Made by a program: the position numbers and the translations under genes. A stretch of 36,263 nucleotides of DNA from a bacterium (GTDB lineage Bacteria > Patescibacteriota > CG2-30-54-11), in contig JAKQHK010000050.1 of NCBI GenBank assembly GCA_029573015.1, positions 1-36,263 on the forward strand, in the 5' to 3' direction. The notes under the pieces were generated by a model that ran no database searches, was not told the origin of the DNA, and worked only from the letters and a program-made list of their open reading frames with translations. This document shows, piece after piece, positions 1 through 7,446 of this stretch; within the stretch, counting starts at the first letter, position 1, and each line of letters opens with the position of its first letter.

Positions 1-1
1 C

Positions 2-943
2 GAACGCCCCAAAGCAGACGAGAAGCTAAGCATGAAAGAGCTGGAGGATATTGTCCAGAAAGTGCAGTGGAAGGCGAGCGAAGATGTAAGACGCATCCTG
101 GCTCAGGAGACCGGCTATCAGGAAATCGAAGTCAAGCTTGTGAATGCTGCCGTGGTCGACGTCCAGATCGACGGCTACAAAATCAACAATCCCATTGGTT
201 TCCAGGGACGCAAGGTAAGCATCGGCATCTACAATTCCTTTGCCCCGCTTGTCCACCTCGGCGCCCTGCAGACCATCGCCGAGGAGCTCGATCTCGACCT
301 GCTCGGTATAGCTACAGAACCCTATGCGGTCGCCGTTTCCGTCGGCAATGACGAAGCGGGCGAATTCAGCGCCATTTTCATTGATGTAGGCGGCGGTACA
401 AGTGACGTAGCCCTTGTGCGTAACGGCGGCGTCGCCGGAACTAAAATGTTCGCGCTCGGAGGAAGAGCCTTCACCAAACGCATTGCGTCTCATCTTAACA
501 TCGGCTTTGATAAAGCCGAACAGATGAAACTGGATTACAGCAACCAACAGCTAGACAGCGCCACAGCCCAGCTGATACGGAATATCCTCGAACCGGATGC
601 CCAGGTCTGGCTCTCGGGCATCGAGCTGATCCTGGACGAACTAGCCCAGTCTGAACACCTTCCACCACGCATTCTCCTCTGCGGAGGCGGCAGTGCCCTC
701 CCGGAAATCAAACATGCCCTCGAAACGTACAATTGGCAAAAAACCCTGCCATTTGCCCGCGACCCGCAGGTAAATTTCATCAAGCCTGCAGATGTCCTGA
801 ACATGAAGGATGAAACCGGCCTCATGATCTCGCCCCAGGATATCACTCCCATGGCGCTCGGCAATCTGGCGCTCGATCTCATGGGCGAGGAACGGATCGT
901 GGATTCCCTGCTCCGCAAAGTCGCCCGCGTTATGCAGCAATAG
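2..943 (+). CDS. FtsA/PilM-like actin-fold ATPase, 5' end outside window
   Basis: The reading frame is open to the left edge with no stop before position 32, so the ATG at 32 is probably internal and the gene starts outside the window. Actin/HSP70-fold signatures are visible: EPYAVAV, then a phosphate-2 loop IDVGGGTSDVAL, an ALGGRAFTKRI segment as in FtsA/PilM, and an adenosine-binding LLCGGGSALPEI. Proteins of this fold polymerise or scaffold at the inner membrane in cell division (FtsA) or type IV pilus assembly (PilM). The sequence alone does not decide between them. No other pilus or fts gene is in view. The next gene on the same strand encodes a membrane baseplate-J-domain protein. Confidence 0.75.
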   Translation, partial: ERPKADEKLSMKELEDIVQKVQWKASEDVRRILAQETGYQEIEVKLVNAAVVDVQIDGYKINNPIGFQGRKVSIGIYNSFAPLVHLGALQTIAEELDLDLLGIATEPYAVAVSVGNDEAGEFSAIFIDVGGGTSDVALVRNGGVAGTKMFALGGRAFTKRIASHLNIGFDKAEQMKLDYSNQQLDSATAQLIRNILEPDAQVWLSGIELILDELAQSEHLPPRILLCGGGSALPEIKHALETYNWQKTLPFARDPQVNFIKPADVLNMKDETGLMISPQDITPMALGNLALDLMGEERIVDSLLRKVARVMQQ

Positions 944-1032
944 TCGTTAGTCTTGAGTTTTGAGTCCTTAGTCGTCAATATCTCGTCCCCAGTCTCTCAT
1001 TCCCTATCACGCAACCTATGAAGCATAACCCG

Positions 1033-1061
1033 TTAATCAATAATAATACGTAAATTATAAT
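1033..1061 (+). promoter_or_regulatory. Candidate sigma-70-type promoter for the baseplate-J gene
   Basis: TTAATC-17-TATAAT: perfect -10 box and a weak -35 box with ideal spacing. The 5' UTR would be about 140 nt and would include the hairpin at 1136-1175. Confidence 0.4.
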
Positions 1062-1135
1062 TTGTAACCTGTTTGGGTAGTAGTTCCTCTGATAAGGGTG
1101 TACCGTAATCAAAACTTGTAACCCGTAACCCGCCT

Positions 1136-1175
1136 GCCCACCGAAGTCCCGTCATTTGACGGGACGAAGGAGGGC
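1136..1175. repeat. REP-like GC-rich palindrome
   Basis: GCCC at 1136-1139 pairs with GGGC at 1172-1175. Inside it lies a perfect 9-bp stem, GTCCCGTCA (1146-1154) and TGACGGGAC (1157-1165), with a TT loop. The flanks carry CCGAAG and CGAAGGAGG, related to the elements at 4761-4797 and 20023-20049. Confidence 0.5.
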
Positions 1176-1205
1176 CAACTCGCAATTAACTAACTCCATA
1201 TTCAT

Positions 1206-2936
1206 ATGAACCTCCCTCCCGCTGCTAAATTACATGCCATTTATCTCGAATCACATGACGAGATCACCTCGATCATCGATCAGATCCGTTCGGTTCCTGA
1301 TGAGGTCATTGCTATCGTAGCCGCAGAACGTTCGGGCCTGCTACAAAGCCTGGTAAATCTCAAGCTGCTCCAGCGCAACAGTACGCTCCAGAATAAGCAG
1401 ATCCTGCTGGTCTCGCCGGATCCGGTTGTCGCTGCACTTGCCAAACAGATCGGCATCCTGGTTTTCCCCAAGCTCGATGCCGCCAAACGCCATATTTCTC
1501 CGGAGAGTGCTACACCTGAGGAAGCGACTGAAAGCGTCACCGATGCTGCCCCGGCGGACGTTCCTGAAGCAACTGCCCCAGATCAAAATTATGAAAAACA
1601 GGAAATCAAACATGCGACCTTCGGCTTGGACCGGACCGCACACAAATTTACCGAGAAGATCGCCGAGACAACTAAAATCCTCCCCAATCTGTTTACCAGG
1701 CCGGACGCAGGCGAACAACCAAAAACCATGATCCAGTTCAACAGCCGGCCGCTGGCAATCGTAACGCTGGTGTTCATCCTGGTGTTCCTCGCTATTGGTC
1801 TCTATGCGGCTAATACCATCCTGCCCTATGCCCGTATAACCCTTGTCCCGAAGACTGAAGAGTTCTCGCTGGAAATCGAAGCACTGGCCTCAGAAAAAGT
1901 TACCGAGGTCAATTATTTTACAAAAGAACTTCCGGCCAGCTATTACGAAACCTCCGAAGAGCTTGAATCAGCTGCCAAGGCTACCGAGGAAGTCCAGATC
2001 GGAGCCCAGGCCCGGGGAATCGTGTCCATCTACAACAAGGGTTATTCCAAAGCTTTCTCCCTGCCTGCCGGTACAGAAGTCACCAGCTACAACGGCCAGG
2101 TTTTCCAGCTTGCCGTCGATATAACCGTACCCGGTCTGCTAGTCGAAGGAGGGCAGACCTACCCCGGGACAAAAAACCAGGTGGAAGTCATCGCGCGTGA
2201 GCCGGGCGAAGAATACAACATCGAAAAGGATAATTTTTCCATTGCCGGCTATGATACCAATCTTGTCTGGGGAGAAAGTTACGAAACATTTTCCGGAGGC
2301 GAAAAACATGATGCGATCGTCATCGGTCAGGCGGACATCGACACCCTGCGCACCAAATTGCTGACAGATCTCACCACAACGTCGCGTGAAAAACTACAGG
2401 CGCAGCTCCGGGAAGGCCAGCAATTCATCGATGGCAGCCTGCAAGATCGAATTATGGAAGAAATCATCACCTCCGGCGGCCAGCCGGTCAGCGTCGGCGC
2501 TGAAGTCTCCGAGTTCAGCATGAAGATCCGCATGCAAAGCCGTGGTATTGCTTTTGCCGAAAGCCAGCTGCGCGAAATGGTAGAAAAAGAACTTAACATG
2601 TCCATACCTGCCGAATTGGAACCCCTGACCGAACAGCAGTGGGAAATAACCTATACAGTGACTAATTTTGACTACGATATCAAACAGCTGGCTATCAAAT
2701 GCCAGGGCAAGGGATTTGTTGCGCACCGCATCTCCACTCCCACGCTCAAAGAGCAGCTGGCCGGCAAGAATAAAAACGACGCTGAGCTGATCCTCAGTTC
2801 GCTTGGAAACGATGTGGAAAAGTACGAAGTGGAAATCGGACCGTTTTATATTAAAAACATTCCCAGCAAAACAGACAAAATTACCATCGATAAAATTACT
2901 TGGGACCAGTACAACACTGCGCATCCCGCACAATGA
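1206..2936 (+). CDS. Membrane-anchored baseplate J-like domain protein
   Basis: This 576-residue protein has three parts. The N-terminal cytosolic domain (about 1-95) alternates hydrophobic strands and helices in a Rossmann-like manner, with EVIAIVAAERSGLL and QILLVSPDPVVAAL. A hydrophilic Pro/Glu/Ala linker follows. One membrane segment lies at about 181-203. The large C-terminal region should lie outside the membrane and includes a stretch resembling the baseplate J/gp47 family (GIVSIYNKGYSKAFSLPAG, then a VEVIAREPGEEYNI-like strand pair, about 260-370). Similar single-pass baseplate-J proteins are common in CPR genomes and their role is not known. No other phage gene is nearby, so a prophage tail protein is unlikely. 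No clear Shine-Dalgarno precedes the ATG. Confidence 0.65.
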   Translation: MNLPPAAKLHAIYLESHDEITSIIDQIRSVPDEVIAIVAAERSGLLQSLVNLKLLQRNSTLQNKQILLVSPDPVVAALAKQIGILVFPKLDAAKRHISPESATPEEATESVTDAAPADVPEATAPDQNYEKQEIKHATFGLDRTAHKFTEKIAETTKILPNLFTRPDAGEQPKTMIQFNSRPLAIVTLVFILVFLAIGLYAANTILPYARITLVPKTEEFSLEIEALASEKVTEVNYFTKELPASYYETSEELESAAKATEEVQIGAQARGIVSIYNKGYSKAFSLPAGTEVTSYNGQVFQLAVDITVPGLLVEGGQTYPGTKNQVEVIAREPGEEYNIEKDNFSIAGYDTNLVWGESYETFSGGEKHDAIVIGQADIDTLRTKLLTDLTTTSREKLQAQLREGQQFIDGSLQDRIMEEIITSGGQPVSVGAEVSEFSMKIRMQSRGIAFAESQLREMVEKELNMSIPAELEPLTEQQWEITYTVTNFDYDIKQLAIKCQGKGFVAHRISTPTLKEQLAGKNKNDAELILSSLGNDVEKYEVEIGPFYIKNIPSKTDKITIDKITWDQYNTAHPAQ

Positions 2937-3009
2937 AAACAGTCAATAAATTCTTTCGTTCCTCGATTTATTAGTTCATAAGTTCTTATTTTTTCTTAAG
3001 TTTAAAAGT

Positions 3010-3414
3010 ATGCGCCTGCTCGCTCTGGATTATGGATCCAAGTACATCGGCGTCGCGCTCTCCGACGAGCTGCAGATCAGCTGTCGTGCCCTGCCTGCCA
3101 TCGTGAACTTGTCCCGTCCAAAACAATTGGATACAATACGCGAGTTGTGTGCGACCCACGAAGTGGAAGCAATCGTAATAGGGATACCATTAAGCCTCGA
3201 TAAGACCGAAGGACCCCAGGCAAAGCTGACAAAAAAATTTGCTGGGCAGGTCAGCAGAAAAACTGGTCTAGCCACAATCCTCTGGGATGAAACCCATACC
3301 TCGCAGGCTGCAGAGGAGCTGCTCACCCTGGGTAAAAGCAAGAACAGAAAAGACAAAGCGCGCCTCAACAGCGCCGCTGCTCAAATAATTTTATCCTCTT
3401 ACCTGAACCGCTAA
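3010..3414 (+). CDS. ruvX: RuvX/YqgF-family Holliday junction resolvase-like nuclease
   Basis: At 134 residues it has the usual length for YqgF/RuvX, an RNase H-fold nuclease implicated in Holliday junction resolution and, in some bacteria, 16S rRNA 5' processing. The N-terminal LALDYGSKYIGVALSD carries the first catalytic Asp (D7). The VIGIPLSLD strand and the WDETHTS motif (E94, usually WDERLTT) are present. The third acidic residue normally sits just before the C-terminal AAA..IL helix, but here the sequence is RLNSAAAQIIL with Asn120. The gene lies 3 nt before mltG, so the two are probably co-transcribed. The ATG follows an AT-rich spacer without a strong ribosome binding site. Confidence 0.87.
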   Translation: MRLLALDYGSKYIGVALSDELQISCRALPAIVNLSRPKQLDTIRELCATHEVEAIVIGIPLSLDKTEGPQAKLTKKFAGQVSRKTGLATILWDETHTSQAAEELLTLGKSKNRKDKARLNSAAAQIILSSYLNR

Positions 3415-3417
3415 ATA

Positions 3418-4494
3418 ATGGATGAATTACAGTTCGAAGAGCATGAACCTAAAAAGAAGCACCTGCTGAAAAAAATTCTGGTACTTTTTTTCTTCCTGCT
3501 GCTGCTGACCGGCGCTCTTGTGCTGGCAGCTGTTAATTATTATCAACATCTGCTCAGTACGCCTGCTGATCCGGATGGTGCTGCAGTAGCATTCGTCATC
3601 TATCCCGGTCAGACTGTCAAAGGCATAGCCAAAAATCTCGCTGATCAGGGAATTATTTCCAATGAACTTGTCTTTCGGCTTGCCCTGAAAATTCAAAACA
3701 AGGATTCCCTGATCCAAGCAGGAAATTATCAGCTTAGCCCTAGCCAGACCATGCAGGAAGTGATCGACAGCTTCAAAACCGGCAAGATCGATGAGCAGTG
3801 GATTACGATTCTGGAAGGCTGGCGCATTGAAAATATTGCTGATTATCTGGCGGGCAAAAGCTTAGTCGATCGTGATACCTTTATCTCTATGGCCTATGCC
3901 GGTAATTTCGATTATTCATTTTTAAAATCCCAACCACCCTCCTCCAAGCCCGCAGGCAGCAGCCTGGAAGGATTCCTTTTCCCTGATACCTATCTGATCC
4001 CCGAAGATGCCGGTACTGCGGAAATCATTGAAATACTACTTAATAATTTTGAGAAGAAGTATGTTGCCGATATCGAACCTGCCCTCAACGGACGCTCGCT
4101 TTTTGATATTATCACCCTAGCTGCGATCGTGGAACGGGAAGGACGTGATTTAGCAGAAATGCAGATGATTGCCGGTATATACTACAACCGGCTCGAACTG
4201 GGCATGACCCTCGGAGCTGATCCGACCGTCCTGTATGCGCTGGGGGACTGGTCCACAGTACTTACTGCTGATAATCTAGCGATTGATTCGCCCTACAATA
4301 CCCGCATCAATACTGGCCTCCCCCCGGGACCGATCTGCAATCCGGGTCTGGATGCCATCAAAGCCACGCTTGATCCTGCAGAGACTGATTATCTCTTCTT
4401 CCTCACTGATAAAGATGGTATAATGCGTTATGCGCGCACCAACGCCGAACATAATGCTAATAAAGCCACCTACGGCGTTAGTGGTGTCAATTAA
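3418..4494 (+). CDS. mltG: Endolytic murein transglycosylase MltG (YceG family)
   Basis: MltG cleaves nascent glycan strands next to the peptidoglycan synthase and terminates their elongation at the inner membrane. The 358 residues comprise a short Lys-rich cytosolic N-terminus, one membrane anchor (about 18-41), a LysM-like segment (VIYPGQTVKGIAKNLADQGII) and the YceG catalytic domain. The catalytic glutamate is in ITLAAIVEREG (E239). The conserved signatures AGIYYNRLELGM, LGADPTVLYALG, SPYNTR and GLPPGPICNPG follow, and the C-terminal YLFFLTDKDG is present. Length and motifs match an intact enzyme. It starts 3 nt after the ruvX stop codon, suggesting coupled expression. Confidence 0.95.
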   Translation: MDELQFEEHEPKKKHLLKKILVLFFFLLLLTGALVLAAVNYYQHLLSTPADPDGAAVAFVIYPGQTVKGIAKNLADQGIISNELVFRLALKIQNKDSLIQAGNYQLSPSQTMQEVIDSFKTGKIDEQWITILEGWRIENIADYLAGKSLVDRDTFISMAYAGNFDYSFLKSQPPSSKPAGSSLEGFLFPDTYLIPEDAGTAEIIEILLNNFEKKYVADIEPALNGRSLFDIITLAAIVEREGRDLAEMQMIAGIYYNRLELGMTLGADPTVLYALGDWSTVLTADNLAIDSPYNTRINTGLPPGPICNPGLDAIKATLDPAETDYLFFLTDKDGIMRYARTNAEHNANKATYGVSGVN

Positions 4495-4567
4495 ATTGTG
4501 TTTGTTCGCACGTTTTCAAAAAGATAAAATAATTATCCAATTGGATACAGATTTGTTTTCTTTTAGG

Positions 4568-4597
4568 CAGTTTTTTCTTTTTAAAAAGAAAAAACTG
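4568..4597. repeat. Perfect 30-bp AT-rich palindrome
   Basis: CAGTTTTTTCTTTTT (4568-4582) is followed without any loop by its exact reverse complement (4583-4597). It lies between mltG and tRNA-Pro, ending 8 nt before the mature tRNA. A cruciform or a site for tRNA 5' processing is possible. It does not look like a classical terminator. Confidence 0.7.
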
Positions 4598-4605
4598 AAT
4601 TGTTT

Positions 4606-4681
4606 CGGGGCGTAGCGCAGTTGGAAGCGCGCATGCATGGGGTGCATGAGGTCGCAGGTTCGAATCCTGTCGCCCCGACCA
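4606..4681 (+). tRNA. tRNA-Pro (anticodon GGG), CCA encoded
   Basis: The 76 nt fold as a full cloverleaf. The acceptor stem CGGGGCG pairs perfectly with CGCCCCG. The D stem is GCGC/GCGC, the anticodon stem CATGC/GCATG with loop ATGGGGT gives anticodon GGG, and the T stem GCAGG/CCTGT has the standard TTCGAAT loop. The discriminator is A and CCA is encoded (4679-4681). Confidence 0.95.
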
Positions 4682-4690
4682 GATATTCCT

Positions 4691-4717
4691 TCACCTTTTC
4701 TTACCAAGAAAAGGTGA
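4691..4717. repeat. Strong hairpin directly after tRNA-Pro
   Basis: TCACCTTTTCTT (4691-4702) and AAGAAAAGGTGA (4706-4717) form a perfect 12-bp stem with an ACC loop, 10 nt after the tRNA. There is no T-tract, so it may act in 3' processing rather than as a standard terminator. Confidence 0.6.
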
Positions 4718-4760
4718 CACCAAAAGAATTGTTTTGATATTACCCTAAAAATCCTGCGAA

Positions 4761-4797
4761 ATCCGCCATAGTGAGCCAAAGGCGAACGAAGGCGGAT
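4761..4797. repeat. REP-like element (ATCCGCC ... GGCGGAT)
   Basis: ATCCGCC (4761-4767) and GGCGGAT (4791-4797) are 7-bp inverted ends around a 23-nt centre. Read in reverse it has ATCCGCCTTCG, then CTTTGGC, then GGCGGAT. This matches the layout of the element at 20023-20049 (ATCCACCTTCG, CTTTGCC, GGTGGAT), so the two look like copies of one family. Confidence 0.55.
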
Positions 4798-4808
4798 CGC
4801 CCCGACCA
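4797..4808 (+). repeat. 12-bp copy of the tRNA-Pro 3' end
   Basis: TCGCCCCGACCA is identical to tRNA positions 4670-4681, which comprise the 3' acceptor strand, discriminator and CCA. The two copies are 127 bp apart in direct orientation. Repeats of this kind arise from integration at tRNA 3' ends or from partial tRNA duplication. No integrase gene is in view. Confidence 0.6.
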
Positions 4809-4935
4809 CAGAGATCTTAGCGAAGAGTACTGAAAGGATGATGAGCTTTAGAGCTCTGTGTACTAGATTTCGCGTTGCGAAATGTAGTGTTAACCTTCAT
4901 GGAAAGCACAAGCGACTTCAGCTGGTGCTTTTTTT
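4806..4935 (+). ncRNA. Possible structured RNA of unknown class
   Basis: This is inferred from folding only. CACAGAG (from about 4807) can pair with CTCTGTG further on. A second hairpin follows around ATTTCGC-GTT-GCGAAAT, extended by ACTA/TAGT. The segment ends in an intrinsic terminator at 4904-4935. No long ORF covers it. It does not match tmRNA, SRP RNA or 6S RNA features that can be recognised by eye. It could be the tail of the tRNA transcript, an independent small RNA, or a relic. Confidence 0.3.
4904..4935 (+). terminator. Rho-independent terminator
   Basis: AAGCAC-A-AGC (4904-4913) pairs with GCT-G-GTGCTT (4921-4930) around a 7-nt loop, with one mismatch, and is followed by a run of T to 4935. 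It ends the tRNA-Pro or small-RNA transcript. Confidence 0.7.
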
Positions 4936-5118
4936 AAATGCCAGCCTAGTTGCAAGGTGAAATCTCACGATTAACGATGAACGACGTCCAAATCCTGGTA
5001 TAGCTGGTTATTCATTGTTATGAATTGTTATTGCTTGCACCATACACCTATCCCCTAGCACCCGTCCCATGTCTTGTGACTCAGGACTAAAGACTCACGA
5101 CTCATGACTATCAACCGA
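4936..5118. repeat. Spacer of degenerate short-word repeats
   Basis: No gene is seen. The stretch 5076-5110 repeats gactca/actaaagact/actcatgac variants. Upstream are 'tcattgttatgaattgttatt' and 'cctatcccctagcaccc' type words. Similar text occurs at 944-975 and 12955-13030. Confidence 0.5.
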
Positions 5119-5147
5119 TTGCACCGCACATCAGACCATAGTATGCT
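5119..5147 (+). promoter_or_regulatory. Promoter of the RlmD-family gene
   Basis: TTGCAC-17-TATGCT: good boxes with ideal spacing, placing the transcript start about 27 nt before the ATG at 5181. Confidence 0.5.
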
Positions 5148-5180
5148 TGCTAAGTATTCATATTCTGATTACAAACATCT

Positions 5181-6527
5181 ATGCCCAACAAGCATAAAGT
5201 AAAGCAGACCGCGATTCTAACCATCGACAAGCTCGTCTTCGGCGGCGAAGCCATCGGTCGTCTCGATGGGAAAGTCTGCTTTGTCTGGAATGCGCTCCCC
5301 GGCGAGGAAGTTGAAGTCGAGCTGACCAGCAAGAAAAAAACGCACAATAACGGTATAGCAACCAAAATCATCAAGCCCTCACCTGATCGCATCCCTGCCT
5401 GCGAAGACCACTATCTCTCCTGCTCACCCTGGTCTATCATGACCTCGGCAGCTGAGCAGAAATGGAAGAAAAAGATTGCCTTGGAAGCGTATATCGGAAT
5501 CGGTAAACTTCCACCAGAGACTGATCTGGATATCGTTGATGCATCAGATTGTAACGGCAACAATGCCTATGGTTACCGAAATAAAATAGAATACAGCTTT
5601 TGGCATCATGATGCAGACAATCGCATTTCACTTGCTTTTTTCCAGAGAGGCAAGCACTTTCGTGCGCCCATCGAGACCTGCCTCCTGGCTGAACCATGTA
5701 TAAATCAAACTGCTGAACTGATTATCCAATGGTTGAACAATCATGCTATTAACCGTGGGGCGCTGAAAAGTCTGATCATCCGCAGCAATGGACAGGGAGA
5801 TACGATCGCTGCACTATTCATGCGAGAAGAAATCCCTTTTGCCTCGTATCCTAAACTTGGTGCACTGCCTCTGACTGGCACGCAAAGCCCTTCGCAATTC
5901 TGCGGATTTCAAGTATATTTTTCCAACCCTCTCAGTCCCGCTGCCCTGCCAACAAAGCTGCTCTATTCCGCAGGCGATGACTACCTGATCACGAAGCTCA
6001 ATGATGTAAGTCTTAAATTCGGCTCATTGAGTTTTTTCCAAATTAACGTACCTGTTTTTCAGCAGGCACTTGCTTTAATCAAAGAGTACCTCGATCCGTC
6101 CAAAGAAATCGTCGATTTTTACTCGGGCGTCGGCGCGATCAGCCTGCCACTGCACAGCAACTTCAAGCATGCGGTTCTGGTTGATAACAACGAAGAAGCG
6201 ATCGAGTATGCGAAGCAAAATATTACAGCCAACCAAATCACCAACTGCAAAGCAGTTCTTTCGGAATCAGAAAAAATAGTCGACCTGATAAAGCATGATA
6301 AAATCATCATTTTCGATCCACCACGTGCTGGTCTCCATGCTGATGTAGTTGCCAAAGTACTGCAAGAGCTGCCTGAACGGATTATCTATCTTTCCTGCAA
6401 CATCTCCACGCAAGCACGCGATATCCAATTGCTCAGTGATGCCTACAAAGTTTCCCACTTGAAGCTCTATAATTTCTTCCCCCGCACACCGCATATCGAA
6501 AGTCTCGGCGTTTTGGAAAGAAAGTAA
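5181..6527 (+). CDS. rlmD: RlmD/RumA-family rRNA (uracil-5-)-methyltransferase
   Basis: This SAM-dependent enzyme family makes 5-methyluridine in rRNA or tRNA. The order is an N-terminal TRAM RNA-binding domain (about 8-65), a short cysteine segment, a central domain, and a class I methyltransferase domain. SAM motif I is DFYSGVGAISLPL. The FDPPRAG motif and the nucleophile in IYLSCNIST (C406) are intact, and the C-terminus ends in the family HIESLGVLER motif. RlmD-type enzymes carry a 4Fe-4S site (C-x5-C-x2-C plus a distal Cys). Here the site is degenerate: C74-x6-C81 is present, but the third Cys is replaced within SPW. Whether the target is 23S rRNA or another RNA is uncertain. No Shine-Dalgarno is visible. 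Confidence 0.85.
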   Translation: MPNKHKVKQTAILTIDKLVFGGEAIGRLDGKVCFVWNALPGEEVEVELTSKKKTHNNGIATKIIKPSPDRIPACEDHYLSCSPWSIMTSAAEQKWKKKIALEAYIGIGKLPPETDLDIVDASDCNGNNAYGYRNKIEYSFWHHDADNRISLAFFQRGKHFRAPIETCLLAEPCINQTAELIIQWLNNHAINRGALKSLIIRSNGQGDTIAALFMREEIPFASYPKLGALPLTGTQSPSQFCGFQVYFSNPLSPAALPTKLLYSAGDDYLITKLNDVSLKFGSLSFFQINVPVFQQALALIKEYLDPSKEIVDFYSGVGAISLPLHSNFKHAVLVDNNEEAIEYAKQNITANQITNCKAVLSESEKIVDLIKHDKIIIFDPPRAGLHADVVAKVLQELPERIIYLSCNISTQARDIQLLSDAYKVSHLKLYNFFPRTPHIESLGVLERK

Positions 6528-6536
6528 AACTTACAC

Positions 6537-7370
6537 ATGAGCGCACGACTCACAGAACAACAAATACGGCAGCTGCAGGAAATGGTACTTTTGCATTACG
6601 AGCAGCACGGCCGTCATGCGCTCCCCTGGCGACAGACGCAGGATCCGTACTGTATTACCGTGTCAGAGCTGATGCTTCAGCAAACGCAAGTTGACCGGGT
6701 CCTCGCGAAATACCTGACCTGGCTCGACGTATTCCCCGACTGGCAGACGCTGGCGCATGCTCCATTCCGGCAGGTCCTGCAGCACTGGCAGGGACTCGGC
6801 TATAACCGCCGGGCGCAGTATCTCCAGCAGACAGCCCGGATTATTCAGAAAGAATACCAGGGCGCATTACCAGTTGAAAGACACCCGCTGCTCAAGCTGC
6901 CGGGCATCGGTCCGTATACTGCGGCTGCCATCCGCGTCTTTGCCTTTGAACAGCCTGATATTGTGATAGAAACAAATATACGCACCGTTTATCTGCATGC
7001 ATTTTACCCTGATGAACAACATATACATGACCAGCAACTGTTGCCCCTGATTGAACAAACCCTGCCCAAGGGCAATCTGCGTGAATGGTACTATGCGCTT
7101 ATGGATTATGGCGCGATGCTCAAAAAAGCCCATCCGAATCCAGGCCGGCGCAGTGCGCACCATACGAAGCAGAGCGCCTTCATCGGATCTGACCGCCAGG
7201 TACGCGGTCAGATCCTCAGATTGCTTACAGCCAAACCGTTACTTTCACGAAAAAAGATAGAACAGGAATTACACATAGATACAGACCGACTCGAACGCAT
7301 TCTTGTACGCCTGACTCAAGATCAACTGATCGCTAGATCAAAACAGCGCTACACCATCTACCAAGGCTGA
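6537..7370 (+). CDS. mutY: MutY-like A/G-specific adenine glycosylase lacking the Fe-S cluster
   Basis: This HhH-GPD DNA glycosylase should remove adenine mispaired with 8-oxoguanine or guanine. The 277 residues include the general acid in SELMLQQTQV (E44), the helix-hairpin-helix LPGIGPYTAAAI (121-132) and the helix that normally holds the catalytic Asp. That helix here reads VIETNIRTV, with Glu145 where MutY has Asp. The four cysteines of the usual 4Fe-4S loop after YGAMLKK are all absent; the region reads NPGRRSAHHTKQSAF. The C-terminal 60 residues look like a winged helix instead of the NUDIX-like 8-oxoG sensor. The gene follows the methyltransferase gene by 9 nt on the same strand. Confidence 0.8.
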   Translation: MSARLTEQQIRQLQEMVLLHYEQHGRHALPWRQTQDPYCITVSELMLQQTQVDRVLAKYLTWLDVFPDWQTLAHAPFRQVLQHWQGLGYNRRAQYLQQTARIIQKEYQGALPVERHPLLKLPGIGPYTAAAIRVFAFEQPDIVIETNIRTVYLHAFYPDEQHIHDQQLLPLIEQTLPKGNLREWYYALMDYGAMLKKAHPNPGRRSAHHTKQSAFIGSDRQVRGQILRLLTAKPLLSRKKIEQELHIDTDRLERILVRLTQDQLIARSKQRYTIYQG

Positions 7371-7446
7371 ATCAAGCCATGCAGTATTTTTGCTCAATTC
7401 ACGTTATAACAACCGAGTGTCTCATCAGCCTTAATACGAAACCTTA

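Larger units (their letters stand above)
944..1205. other. Spacer with degenerate short-word repeats, promoter and hairpin
   Basis: No coding region is seen in these 262 bases. The first part (944-975) is built from variants of gtc/agt words (tcgttagtcttgagttttg) of a kind that recurs in other spacers of this window. The middle holds a candidate promoter (1033-1061). The end holds a strong hairpin (1136-1175). Variants of 'gtaaccc' occur around 1064-1131, similar to 34130-34150. Confidence 0.6.

Noticed and set aside
1206-2936. Prophage tail protein
   Set aside because: A baseplate-J-like domain is present, but with a cytosolic domain and membrane anchor and no other phage genes nearby.
4516-4809. 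97-residue - strand ORF across tRNA-Pro
   Set aside because: It is the antisense read-through of the tRNA (the typical RIRTCDLMHPMHARFQLRYAPK-like artefact, split here as RIRTCDLMHPMH and ARFQLRYAPK) and has no start signal.
7381-7446. Autoregulated ECF promoter upstream of the sigma gene
   Set aside because: Short matches to -35 and -10 words were seen but none with acceptable spacing.
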